30,961 nucleotides of DNA, from assembly GCA_964389685.1 (NCBI GenBank), contig CAYMFM010000046.1:1-30961 (forward strand). Reading direction: 5' to 3'. A program made the translations under genes and the position numbers. Each line of letters opens with the position of its first letter. Positions within the stretch are counted from its first letter, which is position 1. Positions 8,422 to 16,115 of this stretch are shown here, piece after piece. The notes beneath the pieces were generated by a model that ran no database searches, had not been told where the DNA came from, and saw only the letters and a program-made list of their open reading frames with translations. Origin of the DNA: G020353115 sp964389685. GTDB lineage: Bacteria > Bacteroidota > Bacteroidia > Bacteroidales > VadinHA17.

Positions 8422-9109
8422 AGATAGTAGAAAAAAAGGTTATTGGTGTATTGGGTTAGTGGGTTATTGAGGTGTCTCTTTGGAAAAATTAACAATTGAA
8501 GTAATAATAACCTGGTCCTGGGTGCCCGGTGCCCGGTGCTGGATAAAATAGTGACCAGTGACGCGTGACGAGAAATGAGAGTGAAAAACGGTGATAGGTG
8601 AAGGTATTGCGAATTGCGGATTGTGAATTTTAAAAATTGCCTTTTAGAAATATTGAAAAAGGGAAAGCGTTAACTCATATCTTTAGAGTACAGAGTTACA
8701 CTGTTTCGAGCTCTGAAAGCCTGCCGGCCGGAGCGAAATATAATACTATTCATTTTTTTGCTCCAGCGGAGCAAAATATTGGTAGTCAAGGGTTGATAAC
8801 CCAAATCAACCGGTCCAACTGCAACTGACATTCCCGGGAAAACGGATCATGGACCGGAGGGTGCCGAGCCCTCCCCGGAAGAAATGCCGTAAATGAATGC
8901 CTTAATAATAATTAGTAACAGCTATCAGTTTATTTTTTAAATAGGTTGCTGTCCCTATTTGCTCAGTCTATACGGATTTTCCAGATAATCCAAGGAGTAG
9001 AAATAATAATGTAGTAGTATTATTTAGAATTACAATAAATAACGCTATAGAAAGTCAATTAACGCTCTAAATAGTTGGATAACGTATCGAGACGTTGTAT
9101 ATTTATACT
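8422..9109. repeat. Non-coding gap with interspersed palindromes
   Basis: No gene seen. It contains a GCTCC-agc-GGAGC type hairpin followed by GGTAGTCAAGG (about 8759-8792), a member of the CCGGTCCA...TGGACCG family (8809-8857), and a REP-like palindrome (8939-8960). The combination GCTCC/GGAGC, GGTAGTCAAGG and CCGGTCCAAC recurs at 30.51-30.61 kb. A weak symmetric site ATAAT-gtagtagt-ATTAT (9006-9023) lies about 90 bp ahead of blaI and could be its operator; that is only a guess. Confidence 0.5.
8939..8960 (-). repeat. REP-like 22-bp palindrome, copy 1
   Basis: AAATAGG-ttgctgtc-CCTATTT with one base of overlap in the loop. This is one of six copies in the window (12164-12185, 14186-14207, 19611-19632, 26833-26854, 26926-26947). 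The conserved loop GCTGTC gives the unit a direction. Such units are typical of REP elements mobilised in trans by Y1 tyrosine transposases; no such gene is visible here. Confidence 0.6.
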
Positions 9110-9505
9110 ATGGAAAAATTAGCTGTTAAAGAAGAGGAAGTCATGCAAATTCTATGGGAAATAGAAAAAGGATTAGTAAGTAACATAATTACTATGTTGC
9201 CTGATCCCAAACCCCCACATTCCACAATATCTTCAGTTGTGAGGAGATTGGAAAGAAAAGGATTTGTTGGGCATAAAGCCTATGGAAAAACTCATGAATA
9301 TTTCCCTCTTGTTTCTAAAGGGGATTATAAGAAAAGGACCTTTCGGGAACTTCTTCATAACTATTTCGATAATTCTTTTGGGAAAGTTGTTTCATTTATT
9401 GCAAAAGAAGAAAAGCTGAGTCAGGAAGATATTAAAGAATTGGAAAAATTGATTCAACAGAGTTCATTACAAAAAAAACCAAAGGATGAAGAACTGGATA
9501 CTTAG
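9110..9505 (+). CDS. blaI: BlaI/MecI-family transcriptional repressor
   Basis: A 131-residue winged-helix repressor starting at ATG 9110 (MEKLAVKEEEVMQILWEIEKG); an in-frame TTG upstream is less likely. The recognition helix region is PPHSTISSVVRRLERKGFV (about residues 36-54) and the C-terminal half is the dimerisation helix pair. In this family the repressor is cleaved after signalling from the membrane sensor encoded next door. The stop overlaps the start of the M56 gene by 20 bp, so the two are translationally coupled. No beta-lactamase gene is adjacent, so the regulated target is unknown. Confidence 0.9.
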   Translation: MEKLAVKEEEVMQILWEIEKGLVSNIITMLPDPKPPHSTISSVVRRLERKGFVGHKAYGKTHEYFPLVSKGDYKKRTFRELLHNYFDNSFGKVVSFIAKEEKLSQEDIKELEKLIQQSSLQKKPKDEELDT

Positions 9506-10805
9506 TTATCTAATCGAATCAGGTATAAGTTTGATTGTACTTTACTTCTTCTATTGGATTTTGTTAAGAAAAATAACTTTCTTTTCTCTTAACCGACTAA
9601 TCTTATTGGGTGCTGTAATATTTTCTTTTTTACTCCCACTAATCAATATCTCAATCCAAGGTTCAAATAATACTGAAACAACTCTATTTGATATCACCTC
9701 GAGAATTGGCAGTATTACAAATCTTCCAGCAGCGACAATAAATGCGAATGAAAATCAATCACTCTTTCAATCATTTACCTGGAGAGAAATGCTCCTTTTA
9801 GGTTACTTATTGGGTGTTATTATCCTGGTATTAAACCTTCTCATCGGAATTCTGAAAGTCTACTTGATGTCAAGAACGAGGAATGTCAAGCTGTACCCGA
9901 AATATTCTTTAGTATTTACGAATAAAGCTTTTGCACCTTTTTCCTTCTTGAATAAAATATTTTTAAATAAATCGCTAATTCAAGAAAACCAGCTTGATGA
10001 AATAATCGCTCATGAGCGTGCCCATATAGAACAGAAACATACTATTGATGTTCTAATCATAGAGTTTTTTCTAACGATACAGTGGTTCAACCCAGTAATG
10101 TGGCTTTACAGAAGATCGTTAAAAGAAACCCATGAATACCTGGCAGATAACACTGTCATTAACCAAGGATATAATCAAACCAGTTATCAGACCTTGTTGT
10201 TAAAATATATCAAAGGACTTAAAGCGATTGAATTAACAAACAATTTTAATAGATCATTAATAAAAAAACGAATAGCCATGATGACAAAGAAGCAATCAAC
10301 CAAATTGACACTTTTGAGGATTTTGATTTTGCTGCCAATGATTTTTTTATTGATTCTGGTTTTAGCTTGTTCAAAATCAGAAAATCCACAAGAAGAGTTA
10401 GATAATACAGCTAAAGAGGAGATTATAGCTGTTGAACCAACCACAGTCGAGACAGACAATACTACTGGGGATGTGCCGGAAGGGGAAAAAATATTTTTTA
10501 TTGTGGAAGAAATGCCAAGCTTTCAAGGGAAAGGACAGGAAGTATTCAGGGAGTGGGTTGCAAAGAATCTGAGGTATCCTGAAAATGCAGCTGAAAATGG
10601 AATTAGTGGTCGAGTATTTGTTCAATTCATCGTTCGACCAGATGGTAGTGTAGACGAAGTAAAGGTTTTAAAAGGAGTGTCTCCTGAGCTAGATGCTGAA
10701 GCAATTAGAGTTATACAACTAAGTCCCAAATGGGAACCAGGTGTCCAGAAAGGACATAAAGTAAGTGTTGCTTATGTATTTCCCATTGTATTTGTACTAC
10801 AATGA
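9486..10805 (+). CDS. BlaR1-type M56 peptidase fused to a C-terminal TonB domain
   Basis: A 439-residue membrane protein. The N-terminal half has four predicted helices and the M56 zinc motif HERAH (IIAHERAHIEQKH, about residue 173), with the downstream ETHEYLAD acid. A further transmembrane helix at about 278-298 ends in a lipobox-like LVLAC. Residues about 355-439 form a TonB C-terminal domain (NLRYPENAAENGISGRV, then VRPDGSVDEVKV). M56/TonB fusions are a Bacteroidota speciality; the sensor presumably cleaves BlaI on signal, while the job of the TonB part is unclear. It overlaps blaI by 20 bp. Confidence 0.9.
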   Translation: MKNWILSYLIESGISLIVLYFFYWILLRKITFFSLNRLILLGAVIFSFLLPLINISIQGSNNTETTLFDITSRIGSITNLPAATINANENQSLFQSFTWREMLLLGYLLGVIILVLNLLIGILKVYLMSRTRNVKLYPKYSLVFTNKAFAPFSFLNKIFLNKSLIQENQLDEIIAHERAHIEQKHTIDVLIIEFFLTIQWFNPVMWLYRRSLKETHEYLADNTVINQGYNQTSYQTLLLKYIKGLKAIELTNNFNRSLIKKRIAMMTKKQSTKLTLLRILILLPMIFLLILVLACSKSENPQEELDNTAKEEIIAVEPTTVETDNTTGDVPEGEKIFFIVEEMPSFQGKGQEVFREWVAKNLRYPENAAENGISGRVFVQFIVRPDGSVDEVKVLKGVSPELDAEAIRVIQLSPKWEPGVQKGHKVSVAYVFPIVFVLQ

Positions 10806-10826
10806 TTATTTCTGTGAATTGATCAA

Positions 10827-10999
10827 GTGCAAATTCCGGTGTTCATGAGCACCCTATTCCGGTTTATACCGGAGGTATCCCTATGGGAAAGTGAGCAGTC
10901 AGTTTGCTCCGGAATGAAGTGCTCAGTCTGTCCGGATTTTGCACCCAGGCACCCGATACGGTTCCTGCGGATGCAACAACGATTACATTGACCTCAAAT
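10827..10999 (+). repeat. 173-bp repeat, copy A (truncated phage-like gene start)
   Basis: This block matches 17013-17185 base for base except for about eight substitutions. Its first 120 bp fold on themselves: GTGCAAATTCCGG pairs with CCGGATTTTGCAC near 10948, GAGCAC with GTGCTC, with CCGGT/ACCGG and GAGCA/TGCTC inside. The remainder encodes the same peptide as copy B (APDTVPADATTITLTS) and then stops matching exactly at CCTCAAAT, where unrelated AT-rich DNA carrying the lipoprotein cassette begins. Confidence 0.8.
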
Positions 11000-11074
11000 T
11001 ATCAATCTGGCATACTTTTTGATTTTTTTCAATATTCAGCACCTAATAGTTGTAGGCAATTATGTAAAAACCTT

Positions 11075-11479
11075 ATGAAATCCTGGATATTTATATCAAC
11101 GTTAATAATTATATTCCTTCTCAGCTGTTCAAAAGAGAAAGAATCTATTTGTCATGAAGAAATATGCGAGTATATCCTTTATGAGAATGATAGCCTAATT
11201 CAAGAGGAGATTGCCAGGTTGGCCTCTGATTTATTGCCAAAACCATCGGATGATGATAAGTGGGGTCAGTCAGAAAATCTTGATATACTAATTGAAAGAT
11301 TGAATCAATGTAATTGCATTGTAGCTACTAAGGTTTGCTATGCTTGCCTTGAATCTTATCCTCCTCAGTCTGTAGTAAAATTGGTAATAGCTTACGACAT
11401 GGATATAGTTGCCAAGAGAATGCATCTTTTAACGGGTGATGAAGAACCATTGCTATATCTTAGGATAGTAGATGAATAA
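11075..11479 (+). CDS. Small lipoprotein of unknown function (cassette-borne)
   Basis: A 134-residue product from ATG 11075, chosen because it opens a textbook lipoprotein signal (MKSWIFISTLIIIFLLSC, Cys 18) and because the upstream part of the frame belongs to the 173-bp repeat. The mature part is acidic and has seven more cysteines, including a CHEEIC pair and NCIVATKVCYACLE; no family recognised. The gene is bracketed by imperfect inverted repeats (11049-11063 and 11476-11490) and followed by an attC-like fold, so it looks like an integron-type gene cassette, in the orientation opposite to the array at 20-30 kb. Its AT content is higher than that of the flanking repeats. Confidence 0.65.
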   Translation: MKSWIFISTLIIIFLLSCSKEKESICHEEICEYILYENDSLIQEEIARLASDLLPKPSDDDKWGQSENLDILIERLNQCNCIVATKVCYACLESYPPQSVVKLVIAYDMDIVAKRMHLLTGDEEPLLYLRIVDE

Positions 11480-11480
11480 C

Positions 11481-11535
11481 TGCCTATAATATAGTGCATA
11501 AGCCATATTAACGGCTCATGCACCAAACGTTAGTG
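11481..11535 (+). other. attC-like recombination site
   Basis: Starting at the stop codon: an R''-like box CTATAAT (11484-11490), L'' arm GTGCATAAGCC (11494-11504), an 8-nt loop, L' arm GGCTCATGCAC (11513-11523, one mismatch), then CAAAC and an R'-like box GTTAGTG (11529-11535). The order R''-L''-loop-L'-R' and the length of about 55 bp fit short integron attC sites. The 5' end of the same cassette (GTTGTAGGCAATTAT, 11049-11063) pairs with the 3' end (ATAACTGCCTATAAT, 11476-11490) at 12 of 15 positions, as expected for a cassette excised between its own R' and R''. Confidence 0.6.
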
Positions 11536-11539
11536 GAGA

Positions 11540-11562
11540 GCCCGGATCATTTCCGGGTTTTC
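11540..11562 (+). terminator. Rho-independent terminator
   Basis: GCCCGG-atcatt-TCCGGG followed by TTTTCTTTG, just after the attC-like site; probably ends transcription of the lipoprotein gene. Confidence 0.6.
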
Positions 11563-11619
11563 TTTGTTTCAGCGGGTTCTTCCTCCTTCTGCGGACTATC
11601 TTCTTCCTTATCCGGTTTT

Positions 11620-11696
11620 GCCGGCCTGGCTAAACGGGAATTCCTCCGCCAGGTGGAAAGCATTCTCTATACCCTGGAGATTGAGGAGGAGTAAAG
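11620..11696 (+). pseudogene. Duplicated 3' end of the DUF4837 gene
   Basis: This stretch matches the 3' end of the DUF4837 gene (complement of about 2320-2397) with about four mismatches in 78 bp. It still reads in frame as the last 24 codons (AGLAKREFLRQVESILYTLE then IEEE and stop), with no gene body upstream. The original lies 9 kb away on the other strand. It is either a scar of rearrangement or a captured gene end. Confidence 0.85.
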
Positions 11697-11740
11697 TGTA
11701 ATTTGTTCGAGGGCGTCTCTACGAATCCATTTTTAAACAA

Positions 11741-11982
11741 ACTCACGGGGTGACTCTGAGGGGCCCGCCCAGGGTCACCCCGTGAGTGTTATCATAAACC
11801 ATCCCGTAAGGGACTGAAAGACTTTTACACGGTACCGTCTGACCCATATTGGGTCTGACGGATGGTGTTTTCGTTTCTTCCTATCGGTCAGACGGACAAT
11901 AGCCGTCAGACCGTACGAGTAAGATACAGTGATACGATGACTGAGCGAAACCACCCAGGCGATAGCAAGTCATCGTATCACT
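11741..11982. repeat. Run of four large hairpins
   Basis: In order: ACTCACGGGGTGAC/GTCACCCCGTGAGT (11741-11787, 14-bp perfect arms); CGTCTGACCC/GGGTCTGACG (11836-11860); CGGTCAGACGG/CCGTCAGACCG (11885-11913); AGTGATACGATGACT/AGTCATCGTATCACT (11928-11982, 15-bp perfect arms with 25-nt loop). No coding content. Arms of the first type recur at 4464-4494 and of the second type at 2238-2263. Confidence 0.8.
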
Positions 11983-12163
11983 TTCGTAAATATCTGCTTT
12001 TCCCGTAAAGATCCCTGCTCGCACCAGACAGGCCTATGGCATTACATTTTGCTTTTGCCATTCCTTTTCTTTTTTCTAATTTAAGAATATAATCTGCCAG
12101 TAAATCTAAGGTCCAGAGGGGGACGCTGCATGATTCCCGGATCTGCATCTCAAGATCGCTTCT
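11978..12163 (-). pseudogene. Open remnant of an unrecognised gene
   Basis: On the minus strand about 60 codons are open from the REP-like palindrome at 12164 to a stop at 11978-11980. The text looks protein-like (SDLEMQIRESCSVPLWTLDL, then ADYILKLEKRKGMAKAKC), but there is no start signal or recognised family, and its upstream end abuts the palindrome. It may be the 3' part of a gene truncated there, or chance. Confidence 0.3.
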
Positions 12164-12185
12164 AAATAGGTTGCTGTCCCTATTT
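12164..12185 (-). repeat. REP-like 22-bp palindrome, copy 2
   Basis: Identical to the copy at 8939-8960 (AAATAGG, loop ttgctgtc, CCTATTT). With the oppositely oriented copy at 14186-14207 it brackets the nucleotide-sugar dehydrogenase gene. Confidence 0.6.
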
Positions 12186-12400
12186 ACAAAATATCAGGCA
12201 GTTAGGTGGTAAGAATTGGAGAAATTCTGTTAAGAATTAAACAAGGTTACGAAGCTGACGTAACCTTGGCTCAGCCAGCTCGACCTCCCTTTAAAATGAG
12301 TTAATTTACCAGGTTTTGTTAATTATTTGTAGATTTATTAGAAATAATAAAATTATAAGTCTAACCATCCTGTCTGAAAGGAATAAACTGAGATACCAAG

Positions 12401-14035
12401 ATGAATGAAACCTTTTCCATCAGTCCCGGCGGCGAAAAATTTTCATTACCGGAACCCTCTGAATACAAAACTGAATTTGAAAGAATTAAAAACCGTGTTG
12501 ACCAGGAGCGTGCCAGGGGCCGTGAGATAGTAGTGGTTATGGGGGTCGGCTTCGTGGGAGCCGTTATGGCTGCTATTGTAGCCGATACGGTAAACGAGAA
12601 GGGGGAACCCTCAAAATTTGTCATTGGAATGCAGCGTCCCAGCGTACGAAGTTACTGGAAGATCCCGTTGCTTAACCGTGGCGTTTCACCCGTGAAAGCG
12701 GAGGATCCTGAAGTGGATCCTATGATAGCACGTTGCGTAAATGAGAAGAAAACCCTGATGGCAACTTACACCTACGATGTACTGAAACTGGCAGATGTTG
12801 TGGTGGTGGATGTGCAGTGTGATTATATCAAAAAGGAGCTGAGTAATGTCCGTTCGGGTCGGACTGATATGGCTGCGCTGGAATCATCCCTGGCCTTGAT
12901 AGCGGAACATATCCCTCCCGAAGCACTGGTATTAATAGAAACAACAGTAGCTCCGGGGACAACAGAGCAGGTGGCGTATCCCATAATGAAAAAGATCTTC
13001 AAGAGAAGGGGCATAGGATCCGAGCCCCTGCTGGCTCACAGCTATGAAAGAGTTATGCCGGGGCGTAATTATGTAGCCAGCATACGTGATTTCTGGAGGG
13101 TATGCAGCGGCATCAATGATAAAGCCAGGGAGCGGGCGGTGAAGTTTCTTAATGAAGTGCTGAATACCGATGAATATCCCCTGACAGTGATGGACAGGCC
13201 TATTGAGTCAGAAACGGCAAAAATTGTTGAGAACAGTTACAGGGCTACAATACTGGCCTTCATGGATGAATGGAGCCTGTTTGCCGAACGCAATGGAGTG
13301 GATCTTATCAAAGTAATACAGGCAATCAAGGTCAGGCCGACACATAGTAACATAATCTTTCCGGGACCTGGGATTGGAGGATATTGTCTGCCTAAAGATG
13401 GCGCGCTGGGGGTATGGGCTTACAAACATATCCTTGGCTTTGAGGATGATATCTTCAAAATCACCCCCTTGGCAATTGAAATCAATGACACACGCGGCTT
13501 ACATGTGGGTCAGCTTACCCGTGATGCACTGCGTAATATGGGGCAGCCGATAGCCGGCGCTGACGTGCTGGTGCTTGGCGCTGCATATCGTCAAAATGTG
13601 GGTGACACACGGTACAGCGGCTCGGAGATAGTCATTAGAAAACTGGCTGAAATGGGAGCTGAAATAAAGGTTCATGATCCTTATGTGGAACACTGGTGGG
13701 AGTTTGAACAACAAGAAACCTACCCGGGAGAGGGACAGAGCAAGGCACAGTTCTTCCGGAATCAGGAGAAGCTGAAAGACCTGCGTGTTGAACATAACCT
13801 GGATAACGCACTGCATGATGCTGAAGCTGTAATCTTTGCTGTACCTCACGAAAAATACCTGGATCTGGATCCTGACAGGGTAGTGAAATTAATAGGGCAT
13901 CCAGCTGCTGTAATTGACTGCTTTGGAATACTGACAGACGATAAGATAAAACGTTATTTTGAACTTGGTTGCGAAGTCAAAGGCCTTGGTCGTGGACATA
14001 TCCAGCGATTAAAAGAAGCAACACGAAAAGGGTAG
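12401..14035 (+). CDS. Nucleotide-sugar (UDP-glucose/GDP-mannose type) dehydrogenase
   Basis: A 544-residue NAD-dependent four-electron dehydrogenase. The Rossmann motif is VVMGVGFVGAVMA (about residue 45); the catalytic cysteine lies in GPGIGGYCLPKDG (about residue 330, substrate-binding middle domain), and the C-terminal UDP-binding domain begins near LVLGAAYRQNVGDTRYSGSE. The family oxidises the C6 hydroxyl of a nucleotide sugar to a uronate for polysaccharide synthesis. It is longer than the usual 430-450 residues because of an N-terminal leader of about 40 residues and inserts (a 20-residue one near EQQETYPGEGQSKAQF). No other polysaccharide genes are nearby; it stands alone between two REP-like palindromes. 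A hairpin CAAGGTTACG/CGTAACCTTG lies about 140 bp upstream. Confidence 0.87.
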   Translation: MNETFSISPGGEKFSLPEPSEYKTEFERIKNRVDQERARGREIVVVMGVGFVGAVMAAIVADTVNEKGEPSKFVIGMQRPSVRSYWKIPLLNRGVSPVKAEDPEVDPMIARCVNEKKTLMATYTYDVLKLADVVVVDVQCDYIKKELSNVRSGRTDMAALESSLALIAEHIPPEALVLIETTVAPGTTEQVAYPIMKKIFKRRGIGSEPLLAHSYERVMPGRNYVASIRDFWRVCSGINDKARERAVKFLNEVLNTDEYPLTVMDRPIESETAKIVENSYRATILAFMDEWSLFAERNGVDLIKVIQAIKVRPTHSNIIFPGPGIGGYCLPKDGALGVWAYKHILGFEDDIFKITPLAIEINDTRGLHVGQLTRDALRNMGQPIAGADVLVLGAAYRQNVGDTRYSGSEIVIRKLAEMGAEIKVHDPYVEHWWEFEQQETYPGEGQSKAQFFRNQEKLKDLRVEHNLDNALHDAEAVIFAVPHEKYLDLDPDRVVKLIGHPAAVIDCFGILTDDKIKRYFELGCEVKGLGRGHIQRLKEATRKG

Positions 14036-14185
14036 GGATATAAAAAAGCCCTCAATTCGCTTCTCGCATAACTTTTCAGCATCCCGATTAAAAATCTCAA
14101 TTTTCACTTCATATTGTAATTCTGTATAATTATATGAGAATGCTGGTTTGATTGTTCCTGGTCGGTTATAGAATGACTATTTTAT

Positions 14186-14207
14186 AAATAGGGACAGCTA
14201 CCGATTT
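14186..14207 (+). repeat. REP-like 22-bp palindrome, copy 3
   Basis: AAATAGGGACAGCTACCGATTT, the second sequence variant (one arm mismatch, AAATaGG/CCgATTT), pointing opposite to copies 1 and 2. Confidence 0.6.
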
Positions 14208-14341
14208 AAAATTACTGAAATCAGATCGCTATTGTAAGTAGAGAATCCGGTGAACGTGAAAACCTAATACCGGAATGGGTTGATCACTAGCATCGGAATT
14301 TTCAGCAGGAAATCTCCATCATTAAATAGTTTTCAATATTA

Positions 14342-14354
14342 GTAGTCATACTAC
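14342..14354. promoter_or_regulatory. Operator-like palindrome 1 upstream of abiE
   Basis: GTAGT-CAT-ACTAC, the same core as the second site at 14424-14440 in reverse orientation. The centres (14348 and 14432) are 84 bp apart, about eight turns of B-DNA, so dimers bound to both would face the same side. AbiEi-type antitoxins are known to repress their own operon by binding two inverted repeats in the promoter region. Confidence 0.6.
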
Positions 14355-14393
14355 CCATTTACTTAAATTTTTAATGAAAATAGTGCTTTTAAG

Positions 14394-14425
14394 TTTTGTA
14401 TTTCATTATAAATATTCTAATTTTG
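14394..14425 (+). promoter_or_regulatory. Bacteroidota-type promoter of abiE
   Basis: A -33 TTTTG (14394-14398) and a -7 TAATTTTG (14418-14425) separated by 19 bp match the TTTG / TAnnTTTG consensus used by Bacteroidota sigma-A. Transcription would start at about 14431-14435, inside operator 2, so binding there would block initiation. Confidence 0.6.
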
Positions 14426-14440
14426 GTAGTATGACTACCA
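14424..14440. promoter_or_regulatory. Operator-like palindrome 2 overlapping the abiE start
   Basis: TGGTAGT-ATG-ACTACCA: perfect 7-bp arms around a 3-bp centre. It overlaps the end of the -7 element and contains the ATG at 14431. Confidence 0.65.
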
Positions 14441-15198
14441 ATTCTGACAAAAAATTAATGAATCTCCTGGCCAATCATGTGCCGGGAACAGTTCTTCTCG
14501 CATCATGGCTGGAGAAGAATGGTATCTCACGAGATCTGCAAAAATATTATCTGAAGAGTGGCTGGCTTGAATCTTATGGGGTCGGAGCATTCAAACGACC
14601 AAATGAAAATGTACAATGGGTTGGAGCTTTGAACTCATTACAGAGACAAACTGACCTGCCAGTGCATGTTGGCGGATTGACGTCCATATTAATGCAAGGA
14701 CTTTCGCATTATGTCCGCCTTGATAAGGAACCACTCTATCTGTTTTCACCACAATATGTCAAACTACCGAAATGGTTTCTCGATCAGGAATGGAGTAAAC
14801 AGATAATACATGTAAAAACTAAGTTTCTGCCAGCGGACCTTGCATTGCTTGAGTCTTCCCAGGATGGGTTAAAATTAAAACTATCATCGCCTGAACGTGC
14901 AATCCTTGAGTGCTTGCACCTGACTCCAAATCGTTTTGACATGGTCGAATGCTATCAAATTCTTGAAGGTCTTTCAAATCTCCGGCCAAATATCCTGCAG
15001 GAATTACTGGAGAAATGCAATTCCATAAAAGTAAAACGTCTGTTTTTATTTATGGCTTCCAAAGCAAATCATCAATGGTTGGATTTTGTTGATCAAACCA
15101 AGATAGAATTAGGAACTGGTGACAGGATTCTTGTAAAAGGTGGGGTTTATCTATCAAAGTTCCGGATATCAATACCAAAGGAAATGGCTGCTATATGA
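14431..15198 (+). CDS. abiEi: AbiEi-like antitoxin of a type IV toxin-antitoxin system
   Basis: About 255 residues if read from ATG 14431, or 246 from ATG 14458; the frame is open further upstream to 14374, but that would place the start ahead of the promoter. The N-terminus is a winged-helix domain (VPGTVLLASWLEKNGISRDL, then YYLKSGWLESYGVGAFKRP), followed by the AbiEi core with VHVGGLTSILMQGLSHYV and LSSPERAILECL. In characterised AbiE systems this protein represses the operon and counters the nucleotidyltransferase toxin without stable contact. It overlaps the toxin gene by four bases (ATGA). ATG 14431 would give an almost leaderless mRNA. Confidence 0.85.
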   Translation: MTTNSDKKLMNLLANHVPGTVLLASWLEKNGISRDLQKYYLKSGWLESYGVGAFKRPNENVQWVGALNSLQRQTDLPVHVGGLTSILMQGLSHYVRLDKEPLYLFSPQYVKLPKWFLDQEWSKQIIHVKTKFLPADLALLESSQDGLKLKLSSPERAILECLHLTPNRFDMVECYQILEGLSNLRPNILQELLEKCNSIKVKRLFLFMASKANHQWLDFVDQTKIELGTGDRILVKGGVYLSKFRISIPKEMAAI

Positions 15199-16115
15199 TC
15201 ACTCCATCTTATATTTCACAGGCCGACTTGCTTCTGCAGGTGATACCACACATAGCAACAGAGAAGACACTTGCATTAAAAGGTGGAACTGCCATTAATC
15301 TTTTCTTACGGAAAATGCCTCGGTTATCCATCGATATTGACCTCACATATCTGCCGTTTGACAACAGGGAAACTGCACTAACCAATATCTCTGATTCACT
15401 GGGAAGGATCAGGGAACGGATTGAGAAATCAATACCGGAGACCACAGTAAACAAACATACATTTGAAGGTAATGACGTCAAATTATTTGTCCAATCGAAA
15501 AAAGCGCAAATAAAAATCGAGGTAAATACAATAACACGTGGGCATCTTCATCCTGTTAGACTTCTCCAGGTAAATGATATTGTACAGGAGAGATTTAAAA
15601 AATTTGCCGCTATACAGGTAGTTTCCGATGCTGAGCTATATGGAGGAAAAATATGTGCAGCACTTGATCGTCAACATCCAAGGGACCTTTTTGATGTGCA
15701 TTTGTTATTTCAGGAATCAGGTCTTAATGAAGAGGTGAAAAATGGTTTCATTGAAGCGCTTGTAAGTCATTTGCGGACAATGCACGAGGTTTTACAGCCG
15801 CATATGCTGGATCAGAGGTCTGCATTCGAAAATCAATTCGAAGGAATGTCTGCAATATCCTTTACCTACGAAGACTTTGAAGCTACTCGTGAACGACTTG
15901 TCAAAGTCGTGAATTCGAGTCTTTCAGACAAAGACCGTTCCTTTTTAGTGAGTTTTAAACAAGGGTATCCTGATTGGGATCTGTTTCCTGTTGCAGGTCT
16001 TGAGGATATGCCAGCTGTTCAATGGAAACTTATTAATATTCAAAATTTAAAGAATTCCAATCCTGAAAAACACAATGAATTAATACATAAACTTGAATCA
16101 TTACTCGCTTATTAA
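15195..16115 (+). CDS. abiEii: AbiEii-like nucleotidyltransferase toxin
   Basis: A 306-residue protein of the DUF1814/AbiEii family. The nucleotidyltransferase signature is LALKGGTAINLFL (residues 25-37), followed by the metal-binding RLSIDIDLTYLP (residues 44-55, D-x-D). Further conserved text is AELYGGKICAALDRQHPRDLFDVHLL (shown in parts: AELYGGKICAALDRQ and HPRDLFDVHLL, about residues 145-171). Known members halt growth by modifying RNA, including tRNA acceptor ends, and act in abortive phage defence. It starts in the ATGA overlap with abiEi and both are controlled from the promoter at 14394-14425. No cassette-type boundary repeats were found around the pair. Confidence 0.88.
   Translation: MITPSYISQADLLLQVIPHIATEKTLALKGGTAINLFLRKMPRLSIDIDLTYLPFDNRETALTNISDSLGRIRERIEKSIPETTVNKHTFEGNDVKLFVQSKKAQIKIEVNTITRGHLHPVRLLQVNDIVQERFKKFAAIQVVSDAELYGGKICAALDRQHPRDLFDVHLLFQESGLNEEVKNGFIEALVSHLRTMHEVLQPHMLDQRSAFENQFEGMSAISFTYEDFEATRERLVKVVNSSLSDKDRSFLVSFKQGYPDWDLFPVAGLEDMPAVQWKLINIQNLKNSNPEKHNELIHKLESLLAY

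Noticed and set aside
12361..12624. Minus-strand 87-codon frame at the start of the nucleotide-sugar dehydrogenase
   Set aside because: Antisense to the Rossmann motif of a well-supported gene; Thr/Ile-rich shadow text.
14374..14430. Longer AbiEi N-terminus starting at 14374
   Set aside because: This start lies upstream of the predicted promoter and runs through promoter and operator sequence, so the added residues are probably not translated.
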